Notes under the pieces: generated by a model
Database searches by the model: none
The model's input: the letters and a program-made list of their open reading frames with translations, nothing else
Told to the model about the DNA's origin: nothing
Shown: piece by piece, positions 11,667 through 23,900 of the stretch
How positions within the stretch are numbered: position 1 is the first letter of the stretch
How the letters are laid out: each line of letters starts with the position of its first letter
Made by a program: the position numbers and the translations under genes
Source of the DNA: Ciona intestinalis
Taxonomy: Eukaryota; Chordata; Ascidiacea; Phlebobranchia; Cionidae
Length of the DNA: 64,000 nucleotides
NCBI RefSeq assembly: GCF_000224145.3
Contig: NC_020172.2
Location: 4,679,961 to 4,743,960 of the forward strand
Direction of reading: 5' to 3'

Positions 11667-13078
11667 GTTTGGTTCAAGTAAATTTTAATAAACTAAAAAT
11701 ATCTCCGCTGTTAAAACAAGAACTTAGGTTTAGTTCAAATTTCATTTAGGTATTCAGTTTCCTAAGAAAACTTTACGTGAAATTGTAATTGCAATTCCGT
11801 ACATCTTTTTATACACAACTTAAACAACAAGACAGTAGTACCAACAACTGCTTTCGCAAATTGTAATGAGCAGAAATCAAAACAATTCCACGACAACATC
11901 TGAAGAAATTTTAATGTGGACGGCTGGAAGGTCACGTATCAGTGAGTTAGCGAACACAGACTTTAACCTTTCTGTTTGCGTAACACTTATGTTTTATTGG
12001 TATATCTAGACAAAAACACAACAAAGCCTTTTTGCAATAATTTAATCCTGCAACTTTTAAAGTATTTTATCATTAAAAAACTACATATTGGCAAAAATGT
12101 ACTCAATTTGTTACCTAAACTCTTATATTAACCTTGGCCGTTTGTTGCCTAAACTATTATGTAAAAGTGTTTAACTTTATTTGTTCATGGACAACTTATA
12201 CATTTCTATTTAAACTTTTTAAAAAAAAACTAATATTTTCTTTCCGATGATTCATGCATTGGCATTTGTTGTTGTTGATATTTGCGGCATATTTTTAATA
12301 TTTAAGAATTTAGTAGTGTCATAAATACATGAACCGTATATATTCATTCATTCAAATAGTTAATAGTGTGCCTTCATACCAAGCACAGTTTTCTCTGAAT
12401 GAGAACCAGTTCTATAGACCTTACTCTGTAGATATGCGTGATTAAAACGCCACTATTTGTGTTCGGTCCCTCTGGGTATCAAACTCAATTATAATTTGCC
12501 GTCATACAATAGTGTGCTGATATAATATATAGGTAATTATTTGAATTTGAGTGCGCCTGTCGAGAACACGACTCTCCTCCGTTAACAGCTGTACGTGTTC
12601 ACCGAACCGTACGGTACGTTTCTATTTCTATGTTGCATGTTATACAGGACCTGATTTGGCGCATATCAAAGAAAAGGAAATGGTGCGGGCTTGCCCTGTA
12701 ATTTGACTTGTTAAAATACTTCGACGTACAAGTACAGTATTATGGGCTACGTGTGGCTTGAATAATGCCTGTACACTGTAATACAGATTGTTGAAAAGGA
12801 CATTCGACATAATTTTATTAGGCTTTTTTAATGTTTTGTGGTGTACCAGTTTCAAGACTTATAGCGGGCTAAATTAAACAATGGTTTGTCATGGTGATTT
12901 AAATCCACATGAGATGTTCAATTTGAAAGCAAGTTTAATAAAAAGTCATTTATAATTAAAATGTTTGTTGAACTATGCACCAGTGCAATAATAAATGGGA
13001 TAATGCGAAAGCCGGTTATATACTTATATTATAAAGATATGCTTGTATTATAAAGAAAGACACTAACGTTACAATTTA

Positions 13079-13215
13079 GTCTAGTGGAAAGTGTTGAAGG
13101 TTAGAAGCTAGGGGTTATTGGTTATGGGGCTAGGGTTAGTGGTTATATGGGTTAGTGCCAGTGGTTGGTTGTAACGTTTATCAGTTAGAAGATAACATAA
13201 GGAGAGTTTTTTACA
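13079..13215. mobile_element. Second MITE-like family, partial
   Basis: It has GTGGAAAGTGTTGAAGGTTA, the GGGGTTATTGGTTATGGGG core and an AGATAACATAAGGAGAG end. Confidence 0.5.
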
Positions 13216-13438
13216 CACGGGACTATACAAAGAAGACGGAAAATTTTTTCCGCTAGAGGCGGTAATTATTTAAATTAAAAAATACGGAAAAACGAACAAA
13301 ACAGCACTACAAAGTGTTAATAAGTGTAAAACAAATTAATTAAATAATAAAAATACCTTTCTAAATACATAAGACACTAGTAAGAACATATTTCCCACAT
13401 TAGGTCGGTTATATACGCTCTTTCGTTGTGTTTATTGT

Positions 13439-13522
13439 CTTCGAGTCTGTGGTGTAGCGGTTTGCGTGCGGTCGTAAACTCTCTTTGTTTCATTTTTACC
13501 GGGTTCGAGTCCCGCACAGTGG
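13439..13522 (+). repeat. tRNA-like sequence (SINE head or degenerate tRNA)
   Basis: An A-box-like TGGTGTAGCGG and a perfect B box GGTTCGAGTCC sit 50-odd bases apart, as in an RNA polymerase III internal promoter. Only about five acceptor-stem pairs form (CTGTG with CACAG), and the anticodon arm is not convincing. A tRNA-derived SINE head or dead tRNA is more likely than a working tRNA. Confidence 0.35.
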
Positions 13523-13562
13523 AATACTTTTTTATATTTTTTTTCAAGTTTTTTTTGTTTGA

Positions 13563-13612
13563 CGAGTTTGGGGTTAGGAGTTAGGGGTTAGTGTTAGGGG
13601 TTAGGGGTTTAT
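13563..13612 (+). repeat. TTAGGGG-rich simple repeat
   Basis: Imperfect iterations of GGGGTTAGG and GTTAGGGG occur over 50 bases. They resemble telomeric repeats but also the GGTTAGGGGTTATTAG core of the second MITE-like family in this window. Confidence 0.5.
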
Positions 13613-13793
13613 ATCTTATGTGTTTAAACCGTGAAACTAACTGCTCCCCATAAAATAGAGAAACGAATTTGTCATCGCCTCCTAGCGAAAAAAAATTTCC
13701 GTTTTTTTTCTGTATAGCTTCATGTGATTTTTACTAGCTGTAATTTTGTATCCTGACTTACTTATTCTGTGTTAAATGTACAGGTGTTTGGTC

Positions 13794-16700
13794 ATGGATG
13801 ACTTTGGTGGAACGTTTTTTGATTTATCTGCTTCTGCACATAACTCAACACTTTCAAATCCAATTTCCAATATGTCATCTTCCTCCTTGTGTGGAGGAGG
13901 GAACAACTTCTTCCTACAAGAGCAAACGAGTGACCTCGATACACTATTAATGTCCGACACTGGGTTGAATATGGACAACCCGTTCAGCAATGGAATCACC
14001 TCAAATGGAATAAAATCTATAAAATCGGAACCCTTGTTTTCAAATGTAAATGAACTACACAGTTCCAGCATACAAGGCATGCCACAGCCAACTCGGCAAG
14101 ATCTGTTTCCTAATTCAAGCTTCTCTTCTATTGATTCAAGTAGCATGCACACTTCTTTGGAATATATGCTTGACAACCCTGTTTCAGTCAGTTTGGAATC
14201 AAAGCCAATTAAAACTGAACCAAGCTCCAATCAGAGCTACCCGACTAAAGTGAAACTTGTAAGCGTCGGAGGTTTCACAGGGCCAGCGAATATTTTGAGT
14301 AAAGTATCAATCATAAGACCTGGACAATCTATTCAAAAACTTACTGGTCAGGAAGTTATCAGTCCTAAAGTACCCCCAGCATTACCACAAGGCATGCAGG
14401 CAAAAGTTCTTGCAACTTGTCCGAAAGTAACCCAAGCAGAACCCCTGTATCACCATGCTGTGAAGACTGAAAGACCTGATGATATTGTTCCTGTGGTCAA
14501 AGAAGAACCCTTGGTATTTTTATTTCATGCATTCTGTTCTATGCAAATGTGATGTGTTGTGGCATGGTGTGGGGCCCAAGATTTAAGCCAGAATTGGCCC
14601 ATTACCTCTATGCACTCATAGTACCACGTGTATATTGCCAGTTTTGGTTTATATATTACGCTTTCTTAATTTTCTGGTAGTAATTTAAACTAAATGGTAA
14701 TTATTATTCATTTAATATTAGAGTTTGCAACTTATAATCCACAGATGTACAGCAACTTTGACCTTCAAGATGGATCAAAACTCAACATCTCTGTTTGTAA
14801 TGTTGTCTCATCTTTCCGTGTCCATTGTCACCTGAATCTACGTCAGATAGCTTTGGAGGGAATGGATGTGGTTTACAGGCGGGAGACGCAGGTACTTTAG
14901 CTTGATTACCTGCCATATTACATGGTAAACTTACATAAAGCTTCCTGGTTGTTGGGGTAATGGGTAATGGCCTGCCCTGAATTCCACTAACTGCCACAAT
15001 AACTGTATTACAGTTTTTGGCACTAGTGAAGAATCCTCTAGTAGGTTACAGATTAGGCTGGTGAAAGTGTTAACAGGTTGGTAGTTAGGGGTTATTAGTT
15101 GGGGGTTAGTAGTTCGAGGTTACATAAATAAGTGGTTAAGTTTTAGGTTTAGCAAATAGCAAATAACATAGGGGAAGAAATAAGGATTCTTCTCTGGCAC
15201 AGATGACCCAGTTATTTATTTTTTTACACTCTGGTGCCATTACAATGTTATTCATTTACATCCGATTCTTTTGTGCTGTAAGTCATTGTTTACCAAATAG
15301 AAAACTTTTCTACCACAACTGCGAAACTTTTTTTTTATTGTGTATGGTAGAGGTCCCTGAGGGCCTAGGATGTACGCCAGATTTGGTCCATTAGCACAAC
15401 TTGTCTTTTAACTCTTGTTCAGTTACTGATTTTGTCCTGACTGGTTTAATGTCATATTTGTAAATACTTATTAACTCTCATGAAACATCTCTTTGTCCAT
15501 ATATTGTATATTATAACTTATTTTTCCAATATTTTTTAATTAAAAAAAAAAAATTAAAAAAATCAATTTTATCAATAAAAAAAAAAAAAAATTAATGCTT
15601 AAGAAATCCTGCTTTCCTGAAACTAGTTTTGTGGTTGGCTCCAGAAATCCTGAAACTAGTTTTAATTAAACTATTAATCATGTGTGAGTGGCTTAATTAT
15701 TGTCTGTTACATTTTCTTGCACCAGATCCTTGATATATTTTTACCCAAGAGTCATTCATCTCTATGAGCATCAAATCAGGAGCAGATTCACGAAATTTAT
15801 TACAGTTATTATTATTAACTATGTTGTTAATTTATTTGTTTTTATTTTACAGAAAGTTGTAATGAGAATGCGGAATCCAAAATGCACAGCCTACATGTGG
15901 TCATCAGGCAAAATAGTTTGCACAGGTTCAAGCTCAGCACAATATGCAAGACAGTCGGCCAAAAGATTTGCTCGGCGGTTGTTAAAAATCGGATTTAAAG
16001 TGAGTTTGGAATAAAAATGATAAAGAAAATAAAAAAAAAAGGTTTAAAGTTAGATTAAAAAAACATGTTTGATTTTGTCTATTAAATAAAGGTACTGAAT
16101 TGTTGTTTTGTTGTTTAAATGATTTTTTTGGATAAGTTTTAAGGTTTGGTATACAACTTCGTATATTTATATAATTGCATAATGTTACTGTATGTAAATT
16201 TGGATTTATATATGAGATATTGAATTTTACTTGCCAAAGTTACCATACATTTAACTACAGGTAAAATTTGCTGAATTTCGAGTTGTAAACGTTCTTGCAG
16301 TGTGCAAGATGCCGTATGCGATTGACATAAACGAATTCGCGAAAGCAAATCGTGGCCGTCACTGCAGGTATTCTAATCTAATGTTTAATTTATGAAGCTA
16401 GGCAGTTAAAGTTTGAATGGTTGTTGTTGTCAATATCATTTTGTTTCCAAGAAAATATTAATGTCAATCGTTGCTATGATTTTGTGTTCACGTCAGTCCT
16501 GTGAACATGAGATACACTTTGTCTTTATTTAAAAACACTTTTTATAATTTATGTTTACAAAAAACACATACATAGGCGCCAACCGTTTTAAAATGCAGGG
16601 GAAGCAGGGATACTTAAACACTCAAACAAATTTAATTCCATTGTTTACTGATAACATTTAACTACCGCATTGAAAATATGTATTAATGCAATACAGAAAA

Positions 16701-18154
16701 TTTTAGGGTTGCCCTGCCTACCCTACCACCCCAGGATTAGCGCCTATAACCACATTCATTTATTGAAAACTACCCTATTAAAAACATGTAACAAATTTGT
16801 TTATAGCTATGAACCAGAGCTTCACCCCGGAGTGACTTTCCGAGAATCCACCACAAAAGCAACGTTAAAAATATTTTCCACTGGATCAGTCACTGTAACA
16901 GCAAGATCTGTAGAAAAAGCAAAAAATGCAATTCGAACCGTTTATCCAATGTTTCAAGAGTTTTACAGGTCAGTTTTAAGACAATAAATATGCACAGGCT
17001 TGAAAATGCTGTTCTGATGAATGTTACTTTGTGTAGTCTTGTTTAAAGTAAATGATAAATATTTAAATGAATGAATAAATCAACTTATTTACCTCCTTGT
17101 AGCCAGGCAATGACAGTCGTTATAACACGGGTGATCTGTTTCATACACCTCATGCCCGCTTACAAGTTACCATGTGTGTAACTTATGTTGATGATTTTTT
17201 TGACTGACATTTTGAACAATCCAATAAAGGGATTTAGTTAAACTAGCATTCGCTATATTTGTGATTATGTAAATATTTGTACTTTTTATCTTGTTTTTTT
17301 TGAGTTGTTGCTGCTATTGAAAATGTATTTTTCTTTACCTGAATTGCAACTAGGGATACACATTACAGAATAATTAGGTATTCTAGGATATCCTAGAATA
17401 CTTTAATTCGAATCTAGAATTCCGAATCTAGAATTTCGAATCTTTTTATATTTATAGGAAAAAAAAATTTTACCCACATAAGTCAGTTTATTGACTCTTT
17501 CATACCCGCCTTGTTGGATCTTGACTTGTAAAATGATCAAAAATTGTACTATTGGGTAGTTTTTGCGTCATGAAACGTATAGCAGGTTATTAAAAGACGT
17601 TACGAAACGTTTACTCTCGAAAGTCCCACAAACACAAAAATATTTTTTTTCAAAATTAATAACCTTCAAAAATTGTTATTATAGTATATGAGATGACGTG
17701 TAATTACGTCATTAAACAGAATACCGAATCCCGTAATTAGATTCGAATACAAAAGGATTCGAATCTCATGGATTCGAAATTCTGTAATGTGCATCCCTAA
17801 TTGCAACTGTCTTTTGTTGAAAACAAGTATTAATAATTCAGAAGCTTAAATGTAAATTTTACACATTAAAAATAGCTCCGCAGCTGTCTCTCTGACATAA
17901 GGTGTATGAATAGTAAAGATCATCTAATTTATAGATGATACCTTTGACATATTGCATATACACTATAATTATATTTGCAAGGCTTAACTTCTGGCCTAAA
18001 TCCTAGGACCCATAGGACCTCAACCACATAGAATAGATTAGAAGGTTGTTAAAAAAATTCCTAAAAGTTTTAATTTAAATTTAGGTTTGAAAAACCGAAT
18101 TTGGATTTTGATATTTCCGACGTTCTGCCCAGTGACACTGAAGACTGCAGCTGA
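13794..18154 (+). CDS. TBPL1: TBP-like protein 1 (TRF2/TLP type) with long N-terminal extension
   Basis: Six coding exons: 13794-14513, 14745-14891, 15853-15999, 16261-16367, 16807-16968 and 18085-18154. Junctions are consistent (0,0,0,2,2), giving 450 residues. Residues from about 250 form the two-lobed TBP-type saddle: NISVCNVVSSFRVHCHLNLR with IALEGMDVVYRRETQ, TAYMWSSGKIVCTGSSS, FRVVNVLAVCKMPYAIDINEF, and SYEPELHPGVTFRESTTKAT then LKIFSTGSVTVTA. These match TBPL1 rather than TBP: the NVV...F..RCHLNL lobe and CKMP lack the TBP intercalating phenylalanine context. TRF2 acts in TATA-less promoter recognition with TFIIA. The first 240 residues are Ser/Asn-rich and low in structure, and carry four psi-K-x-E motifs (K77, K140, K224, K236). 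Vertebrate TBPL1 is about 186 residues, so the extension is unusual; insect TRF2 also has long extensions. I start at 13794 because an acceptor AG ends at 13783, just upstream; an in-frame ATG at 13776 would then be intronic. If the first donor is not used, the frame ends at 14552 without the DNA-binding core. Confidence 0.9.
15018..15202. mobile_element. Second MITE-like family, most complete copy
   Basis: It starts GGCACTAGTGAAGAATCCTC and ends AAGGATTCTTCTCTGGCAC, so the ends are inverted repeats. It lies in a TBPL1 intron. Confidence 0.7.
17351..17799. mobile_element. hAT-type MITE in the last intron of TBPL1
   Basis: A 449-bp element has terminal inverted repeats TAGGGATRCACATTACAGAAT. 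It is flanked on both sides by the 8-base target duplication ATTGCAAC (17343-17350 and 17800-17807). TIRs opening TAGGG with an 8-bp duplication are diagnostic for the hAT superfamily. The interior has several GAATCTAGAAT-type palindromes and no coding capacity, so it is non-autonomous. The intact target duplication suggests a fairly recent insertion. Confidence 0.85.
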
Positions 18155-19149
18155 TCTATCTGTGATGTCATAATGCAGATTAAGAACCAAAATCTCATTG
18201 ATTTAATATCTAGGAAATACAAACATTATTTTCTTTTCTTTAACCTTATCGATATGGGTTTAATATTCAGTAATAATTTATTTTCAGTTTAATGACGTCA
18301 AAAGAGTGTATTACCAAAAGCCTAATGGGAATACCTGTTTATCCCGCCTTAAAAACTTTCATGTATTTTTTTCTGTTAAAAGTCGTGATTATTTTTCTCG
18401 TATTTTATTTGTGCTACAACTATTTTGCCTATCGCTACTTCTGCCAGCGAATACCCAGGTCACTGTTCGTATTATCATTTTTCTATGACGGAAATTCTCG
18501 ACCATGATTTGCTGGTCCTTTCCGGTTGCTCTGCACAACCATTGCATGCAACACCCGGTTTAAAGACAGTCGTTTGCATCCCAATTTTAAACACGAAGTT
18601 ACGAGTTAGGTTTTCGGCTGTACCGCAAGTGTTTTAGTTTTTGCATAGCCTTATTTTTAAGTCCCGTGCTGCTTTTCGCTATACTTACACTCAAACTCAC
18701 AATCGAAAACGGCGAAATACATTAAAAGTAAATGCACGTTACTCTCTACAGTGTGGCGCGGCCGACAGTTACACCTATTTATTCGCACGAAAGTGTTTCG
18801 TCTTTTCTTTATCGCAGGTTAGCTGCTGTTACTACCCACGACTTCTGTTGTATATTTTCGCATCTAAAAGCACAGCTTCCCGTCGCAACGATTTCCGTTA
18901 CGCGCTGCACCTTCCAAATTGTTAACGCAACTTTTAAAACTTGTAATGTATTTCGAGATTTCTGCTAGCTTTCACGTTTCTCTCTTTTGCAACTCTGAAA
19001 ATAAAGCTGATTTGTAATACAACACCGAACACAAAAATTTGTTGAGTTTTATTTATTGATAAACTGTTACGGTATCTTGTCGAAAATAAGTTTAGTTACG
19101 ATTTTTTCATTTTATCGGGCATGTAATATATAGTCAGGTGGGACAACAT

Positions 19150-19349
19150 ATACAGTAGGATGAGGGAAGATGGGACACTTTTTAACGCTATTTTTTCGTC
19201 CCATTTAGTAGTAAACAAAGAGCATTTAAAGAATTATAAAACTAAATCCTGACGACTCCCATAAACCGTTATTAATTGTTTAAAACACGTTTAAGATATC
19301 TAGATATTATGTGCTAAAGGTGTCCCATCTTCCCCCACCCTACTATACA
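19150..19349 (+). mobile_element. MITE, full length
   Basis: The left end is GTAGGATGAGGGAAGATGGG and the right end TCTTCCCCCACCCTACTATA. A partial second copy follows directly. Confidence 0.85.
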
Positions 19350-19359
19350 TTCTATATAG

Positions 19360-19474
19360 ATTTATAAAACTGTATCCTCACGACTCCCATAGAACGTTGT
19401 TAATTGTTAAAACACGTTTAAGATATCTAGATATTATGTGGTAAATGTGTCCCACATTACCCCACAGTACTATA
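19360..19474 (+). mobile_element. MITE, right part in tandem with the previous copy
   Basis: It repeats the CGACTCCCATAGA to CACAGTACTATA part of the element. Confidence 0.8.
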
Positions 19475-20107
19475 TTAATTATTCTATGTTACGGTACATT
19501 TTTTATTAAACAATTGGTTAAACCTGATGATACTAATCAGTTGGTTGGACTTGATGATACTGTATTTCTTTACATAAGAATCGTTCAACTCCATGGGCAA
19601 CAGATCAGGGTCACACTTATTATAATTTATTACTGTTGCGATACATCAGCATGATAACATGATTTTTGATTTGTCTTTTCACAAACGATTATGTTAGCGA
19701 AGGTTATGTTAAGCCTTTAATGACGAGTTTTATAACCATACATACTATAGTATAAATCTTAAATCGCGAATCATTGTGAACTTAGTTTGTTACGTCATAA
19801 TGTTCAACTGACTTCTCAGTCGCCATCCAACTCTTGAGGTTGATTGGTCAGATGACTCACGTAACTGACGCCTCGCACCAGCTGATTACGCCCGCCTTGA
19901 TTGCTCCGCGCATAAAACGCCTCTTGGACAAAGCAAGTTACCACGTTCTAGTTTAGATGAAGTTGGTTCCACACCAGGTTACAAGTTGGAAGGTTTCAGG
20001 AAGTTTTCTTGCAGGACTCGAGTTAAGTATTATTATATTACATTAGTATTATATTATGACATACTATTTACTGTAACATATTATTTATACTACAATAAAG
20101 TAATACA

Positions 20108-20300
20108 GAAGGGTGGGGGAAGATGGGACACCTTTTACATCTATTTCTCGCCCCGTTTAGTAGTAAACAAAGAACTTTCAAGAAATTATAAAACTATATG
20201 CCCATGACTCTTATTGACCGTTAGTAATTGTTTAAAACACGATCAGGATATTTAGATATTATGTGCTAAAGGTGTCCCATCTTCCCCCACCCTACTATAT
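20108..20300 (+). mobile_element. MITE, full length
   Basis: It runs from GAAGGGTGGGGGAAGATGGG to CCACCCTACTATA. Confidence 0.85.
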
Positions 20301-20919
20301 TATTGCACTACATTACATTCAGTATTATTATGCTGCAAGTTTTTTGCTTTGTGTTTATTATCTTGTTATATTATTCTTAGATTTTCCCCACTACCATTGG
20401 CTGGGGGCTTGTCGTGCCGTAGTGGCTTTCCACCAACGCCAGCCACATAAACTATGAAGGTATTTTAATCATGTTTCTGTTTTCCAGTAAGGTCTTTAAT
20501 AGCGAACCGAAGATTTTAATATTAACGTTGTACTTGTGGTGTGTATTGAACACAGTAAACTATTATGAAAATAAAACAAAGTAATATGAAAACATTCATC
20601 TGTTTTATGACTACGTTACTATATTAAAACGACCTCTTGGAAAGAAAAAATATGGGCCTTTTTATTCCTTGTTTTTAAGACTCTGATCCTCGTATTTAAA
20701 AAGATAAATCATTTTTATGTAAGTCAAACTTACTCCATATAGTGTCTGATAAGCGAGATTTGGGAGACATAACTTTACTTTACATTAAATAGGTTCATAA
20801 ATCTATCCACAGCTGTTTGTGACGTCATATATATCCTTTGATAAGGACCCGTGGGAACATTTGGCTACCGAAGGCAACTGCATTGATAAACACATTACCA
20901 AGCTAGCAAAGCTGAGCGA

Positions 20920-23900
20920 ATGTCTCTATTGTGGTGCGAAGGTGTTTTGAATGTAACTTGGTTTATCCTCGACGGAAAATGACAACGACGGTGTTGATTG
21001 GTGAGTTTGTTTGATATATAGTAGGGTGGGGAAAGATGGGACACGTTTCATTCTATTTTCTCGTCCCATTTGGTAGTAAACAAAAACATTCAAAGAATTA
21101 CAAAACCGTATTCTCAATGTCTCCCATTAACTGCTGTTAATTGTTTAAAACACGATCAGGATATTTGTATGCTAGGTGCTTAAGGTGTCCCATCTTCCCC
21201 TACCCTACTATACGTAGCAAAAGAGAAAAAACGGAAGTGTGAAAGCTGACATTTGTTTTAATTCAAATGGTTTACAATTTAATCTATCGTCGCTTGTATG
21301 TGGAATACGATTGAGAAGACAAACATAACATAATTTTTGCTTTTCTCCTCAAAAACGATAGCGAAGATCATGTTAAAACGATGAGAAGGAAATCAACCTA
21401 AAACGAAGGTCGTTAAATGGGAGAGAATGTCAGTTAAAATGCGTCGCTGTTGCCCCCAAAACGACTGACATATTACCGATGTATTTAGTAGTTTACTATT
21501 TTCTAATTAACAATGTAAGATATTTACATCAATTGCGTTGCAGTGATTCTCTTTTGTTTGTTGGATTTGAGCGCATCTTTAAAGAATTCAACCTTCTTCT
21601 CAAAAGAAGCGGAACTTGTCTCTATTTTGTTGGACGGCTACAGCGCACGGGTATGTCTACTTAGTTCTTTTGCGTTTAAACGAATGGAATGAATGTAACT
21701 CACTTTATTCTCGCGTGGCCGGAAAGCGGCAGTCGTTATCACACGGGTTTAACACCTCGTGCCAGCTTACGAGTTACCATGTACGTTACTTTGTGGGTAA
21801 TTATTGTTTTTGGATTTTTCTTCATTTTTTTATGTATGGCTGATAATTTAGACAACCCCATTAGTGAGCAATTGTCGTTCAGTGTCTTGCCCAAGGACAC
21901 ATACGCCCACAATGGTAGCAGCGTCGAGCCTTGAACCCATTACCTATTGGTTACAGGCAGGCGCGCTAACCACTACGCCACGGCGCCGGACAAATGGAAC
22001 TAACCTATTTACTTGGCGCGGCAACGTCGGCACGGTTGTTCTGTTTAATATACACCTCGTGCTCGCTTATGAGGTGCCACATAATGCAACTTGTTTATCC
22101 TCGCGTGGCCGGAAAACAGTAGTCGTTATAGCCGTCTTACGATTTACCACATATGTAACTTTGTAGGTGCGTTTGCTTTCCCGGTCGGTAAAAAGCTCAA
22201 AACCACTTGAAAGTTAACATTAAAGGATAATAACTCGCGCGTATGTAAATATTAGATTCTTATGTGTTAAACTAAAAATATCATTGTTGTCAAACTGTAA
22301 TGTTTCCTAGTTCTACTGAAGAATCCCCCGTACTACGTTATCTCGCCACTAACCAACAATAACCACTGACCCCCAAGTCCCAACTACAGAGCCCTATAAC
22401 TAATAACCCCCAACTACCAACATCTAACACTTCCCACCAGCCTAATCTGTAACGTACTAAAATATTCTTCATTAGTGTCTCTATTTTAAACAACTAATTC
22501 AAAGTTTTTTTTCTCGAAACTTTAATGAGATGTTTTTTTAAAGAATTGTTTGTTTTAAAAATTATGAATTTTTAACAGGTACGCCCCCGAGATAAGAATG
22601 GTAAAACAAAAGTGAACGTTGGGATAACTTTAAGCCAAATCATGAGTTTGGTATGTAAAGCTTAATTTTATTATATTACTTTATAATAATTTAGCATATA
22701 TGGTAGGGTGGGGAAAATGGTACAAATTTTTGTTCTGTTTTCGTGTCCCATTTGGTAGTATAAAAAATTATTCTCTTTAAGTTAAATTTACATAATACAT
22801 TTAACCCTTTTTTTCTTTCATTCATTTACAACGCGTTTAACTCTTTTTTTATTGATTCATTTACTTAACCAGAGTGAAAAGTCGGAAGTGATGATGTCAT
22901 CGATGTACATGACGTATACTTGGGTGGACCCGAGGTTCTCATGGAACGAGAGTAAATATGATGGAATACTTGTCACCAGGATTTCAGTGGATCGTATTTG
23001 GGTTCCAAATATCATAATTAAGAACAGGTGATTTGTTGTAAATTGCATTTAATTGATAGCCTACTTCCTACTATATTGGTTGTTACTTCTGCACAATGTA
23101 AATAATCGTTTAGCAGCTCATCTGGTATAAAAACATTGTGCTAGGGAGCCCTGTTACCACGGTTTTTTGATGAAATCTTACCCGATGACAGACGAAATGT
23201 CGGAAATAGACTTTTTTTTCGTACCAGATTAGTTGCTAAAAGATTTTTATAAATAGTTGCTTTAATAAAAATAACTGTTCAAAGAGTACTCTTACTGATT
23301 ATCAAAATGAAGTTTTCTTTTCTCACTTTATAAAGTAATATGCAACACATTACATTATCTACACTTTTTATTCAATGTCTGTATTGTGAAATGGTTATAA
23401 CAATGAAATTCTTATTTGTTTGACTGATGGGTTATAGTTCGGTTATATAGTACAATATCAGACACGCTTATAATATTTCGGAAAAGGTAATTTAGTTTTG
23501 CAAAAAGGCAATGGCGAAATTATTTTTCTCGAAATATTAGTTTTTATATTTTTTCCATATAATTAGTTTCTACCCCAACACTCCAAGGGCCCCAATGTAT
23601 GCCAGCCATGCTCTCCACTATCGCCTGCATCTCCAAACGCCATCCCTGTTACTGGCAACAGCTCCTTGTCTGTAATGTAGCCCTCATCTGAAGTTTCTAC
23701 TACAGTATTTCTGTCACAGTTGCACTTAAAAGTAGGATCCACGCAGGTTCCTGCACATAGCAAAGTAATTAGTCAGTTACTGTTTTACCTAGCTAAATGA
23801 ATGAATGAATAAATGACTTTTATTTGTCTTTTTGGTCGCAATAACGAAGATCGGGCAAGTTTACAAAAGCGAAAAGTCACAACTTATGTATAATGATTTG

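Larger units (their letters stand above)
11667..13793. other. Intergenic region between divergent COX6C and TBP-like genes
   Basis: It must hold both promoters and probably 5' noncoding exons of the TBP-like gene, but I cannot place them. Two copies of TTATATTATAAAGA-like sequence near 13020-13055 could be TATA elements. The rest is AT-rich sequence, a MITE-like repeat (13079-13215), a tRNA-like block and a TTAGGGG-rich stretch. Confidence 0.45.
18155..20919. other. Intergenic, repeats, possible LTR-like stretch
   Basis: The first part is the 3' UTR of TBPL1, for which no close polyadenylation signal is obvious. 18440-19030 is less AT-rich than its surroundings and ends in AATAAAGCTGATTTGTAATA, a layout reminiscent of a fossil solo LTR, but I could not define both ends. 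MITEs follow at 19150-19349, 19360-19474 and 20108-20300. Overlapping small open frames here lack any recognisable domain. Confidence 0.4.

Noticed and set aside
14581-14900. Earlier acceptor at 14721 for TBPL1 exon 2
   Set aside because: It would need a different phase. The acceptor ending at 14744 joins in phase 0 and starts at the residue where the conserved core begins.
18292-18968. Several overlapping 60-94-codon plus-strand frames after TBPL1
   Set aside because: No frame shows a domain or a splice partner. The stretch may be an old LTR-like sequence, so the open frames are chance.
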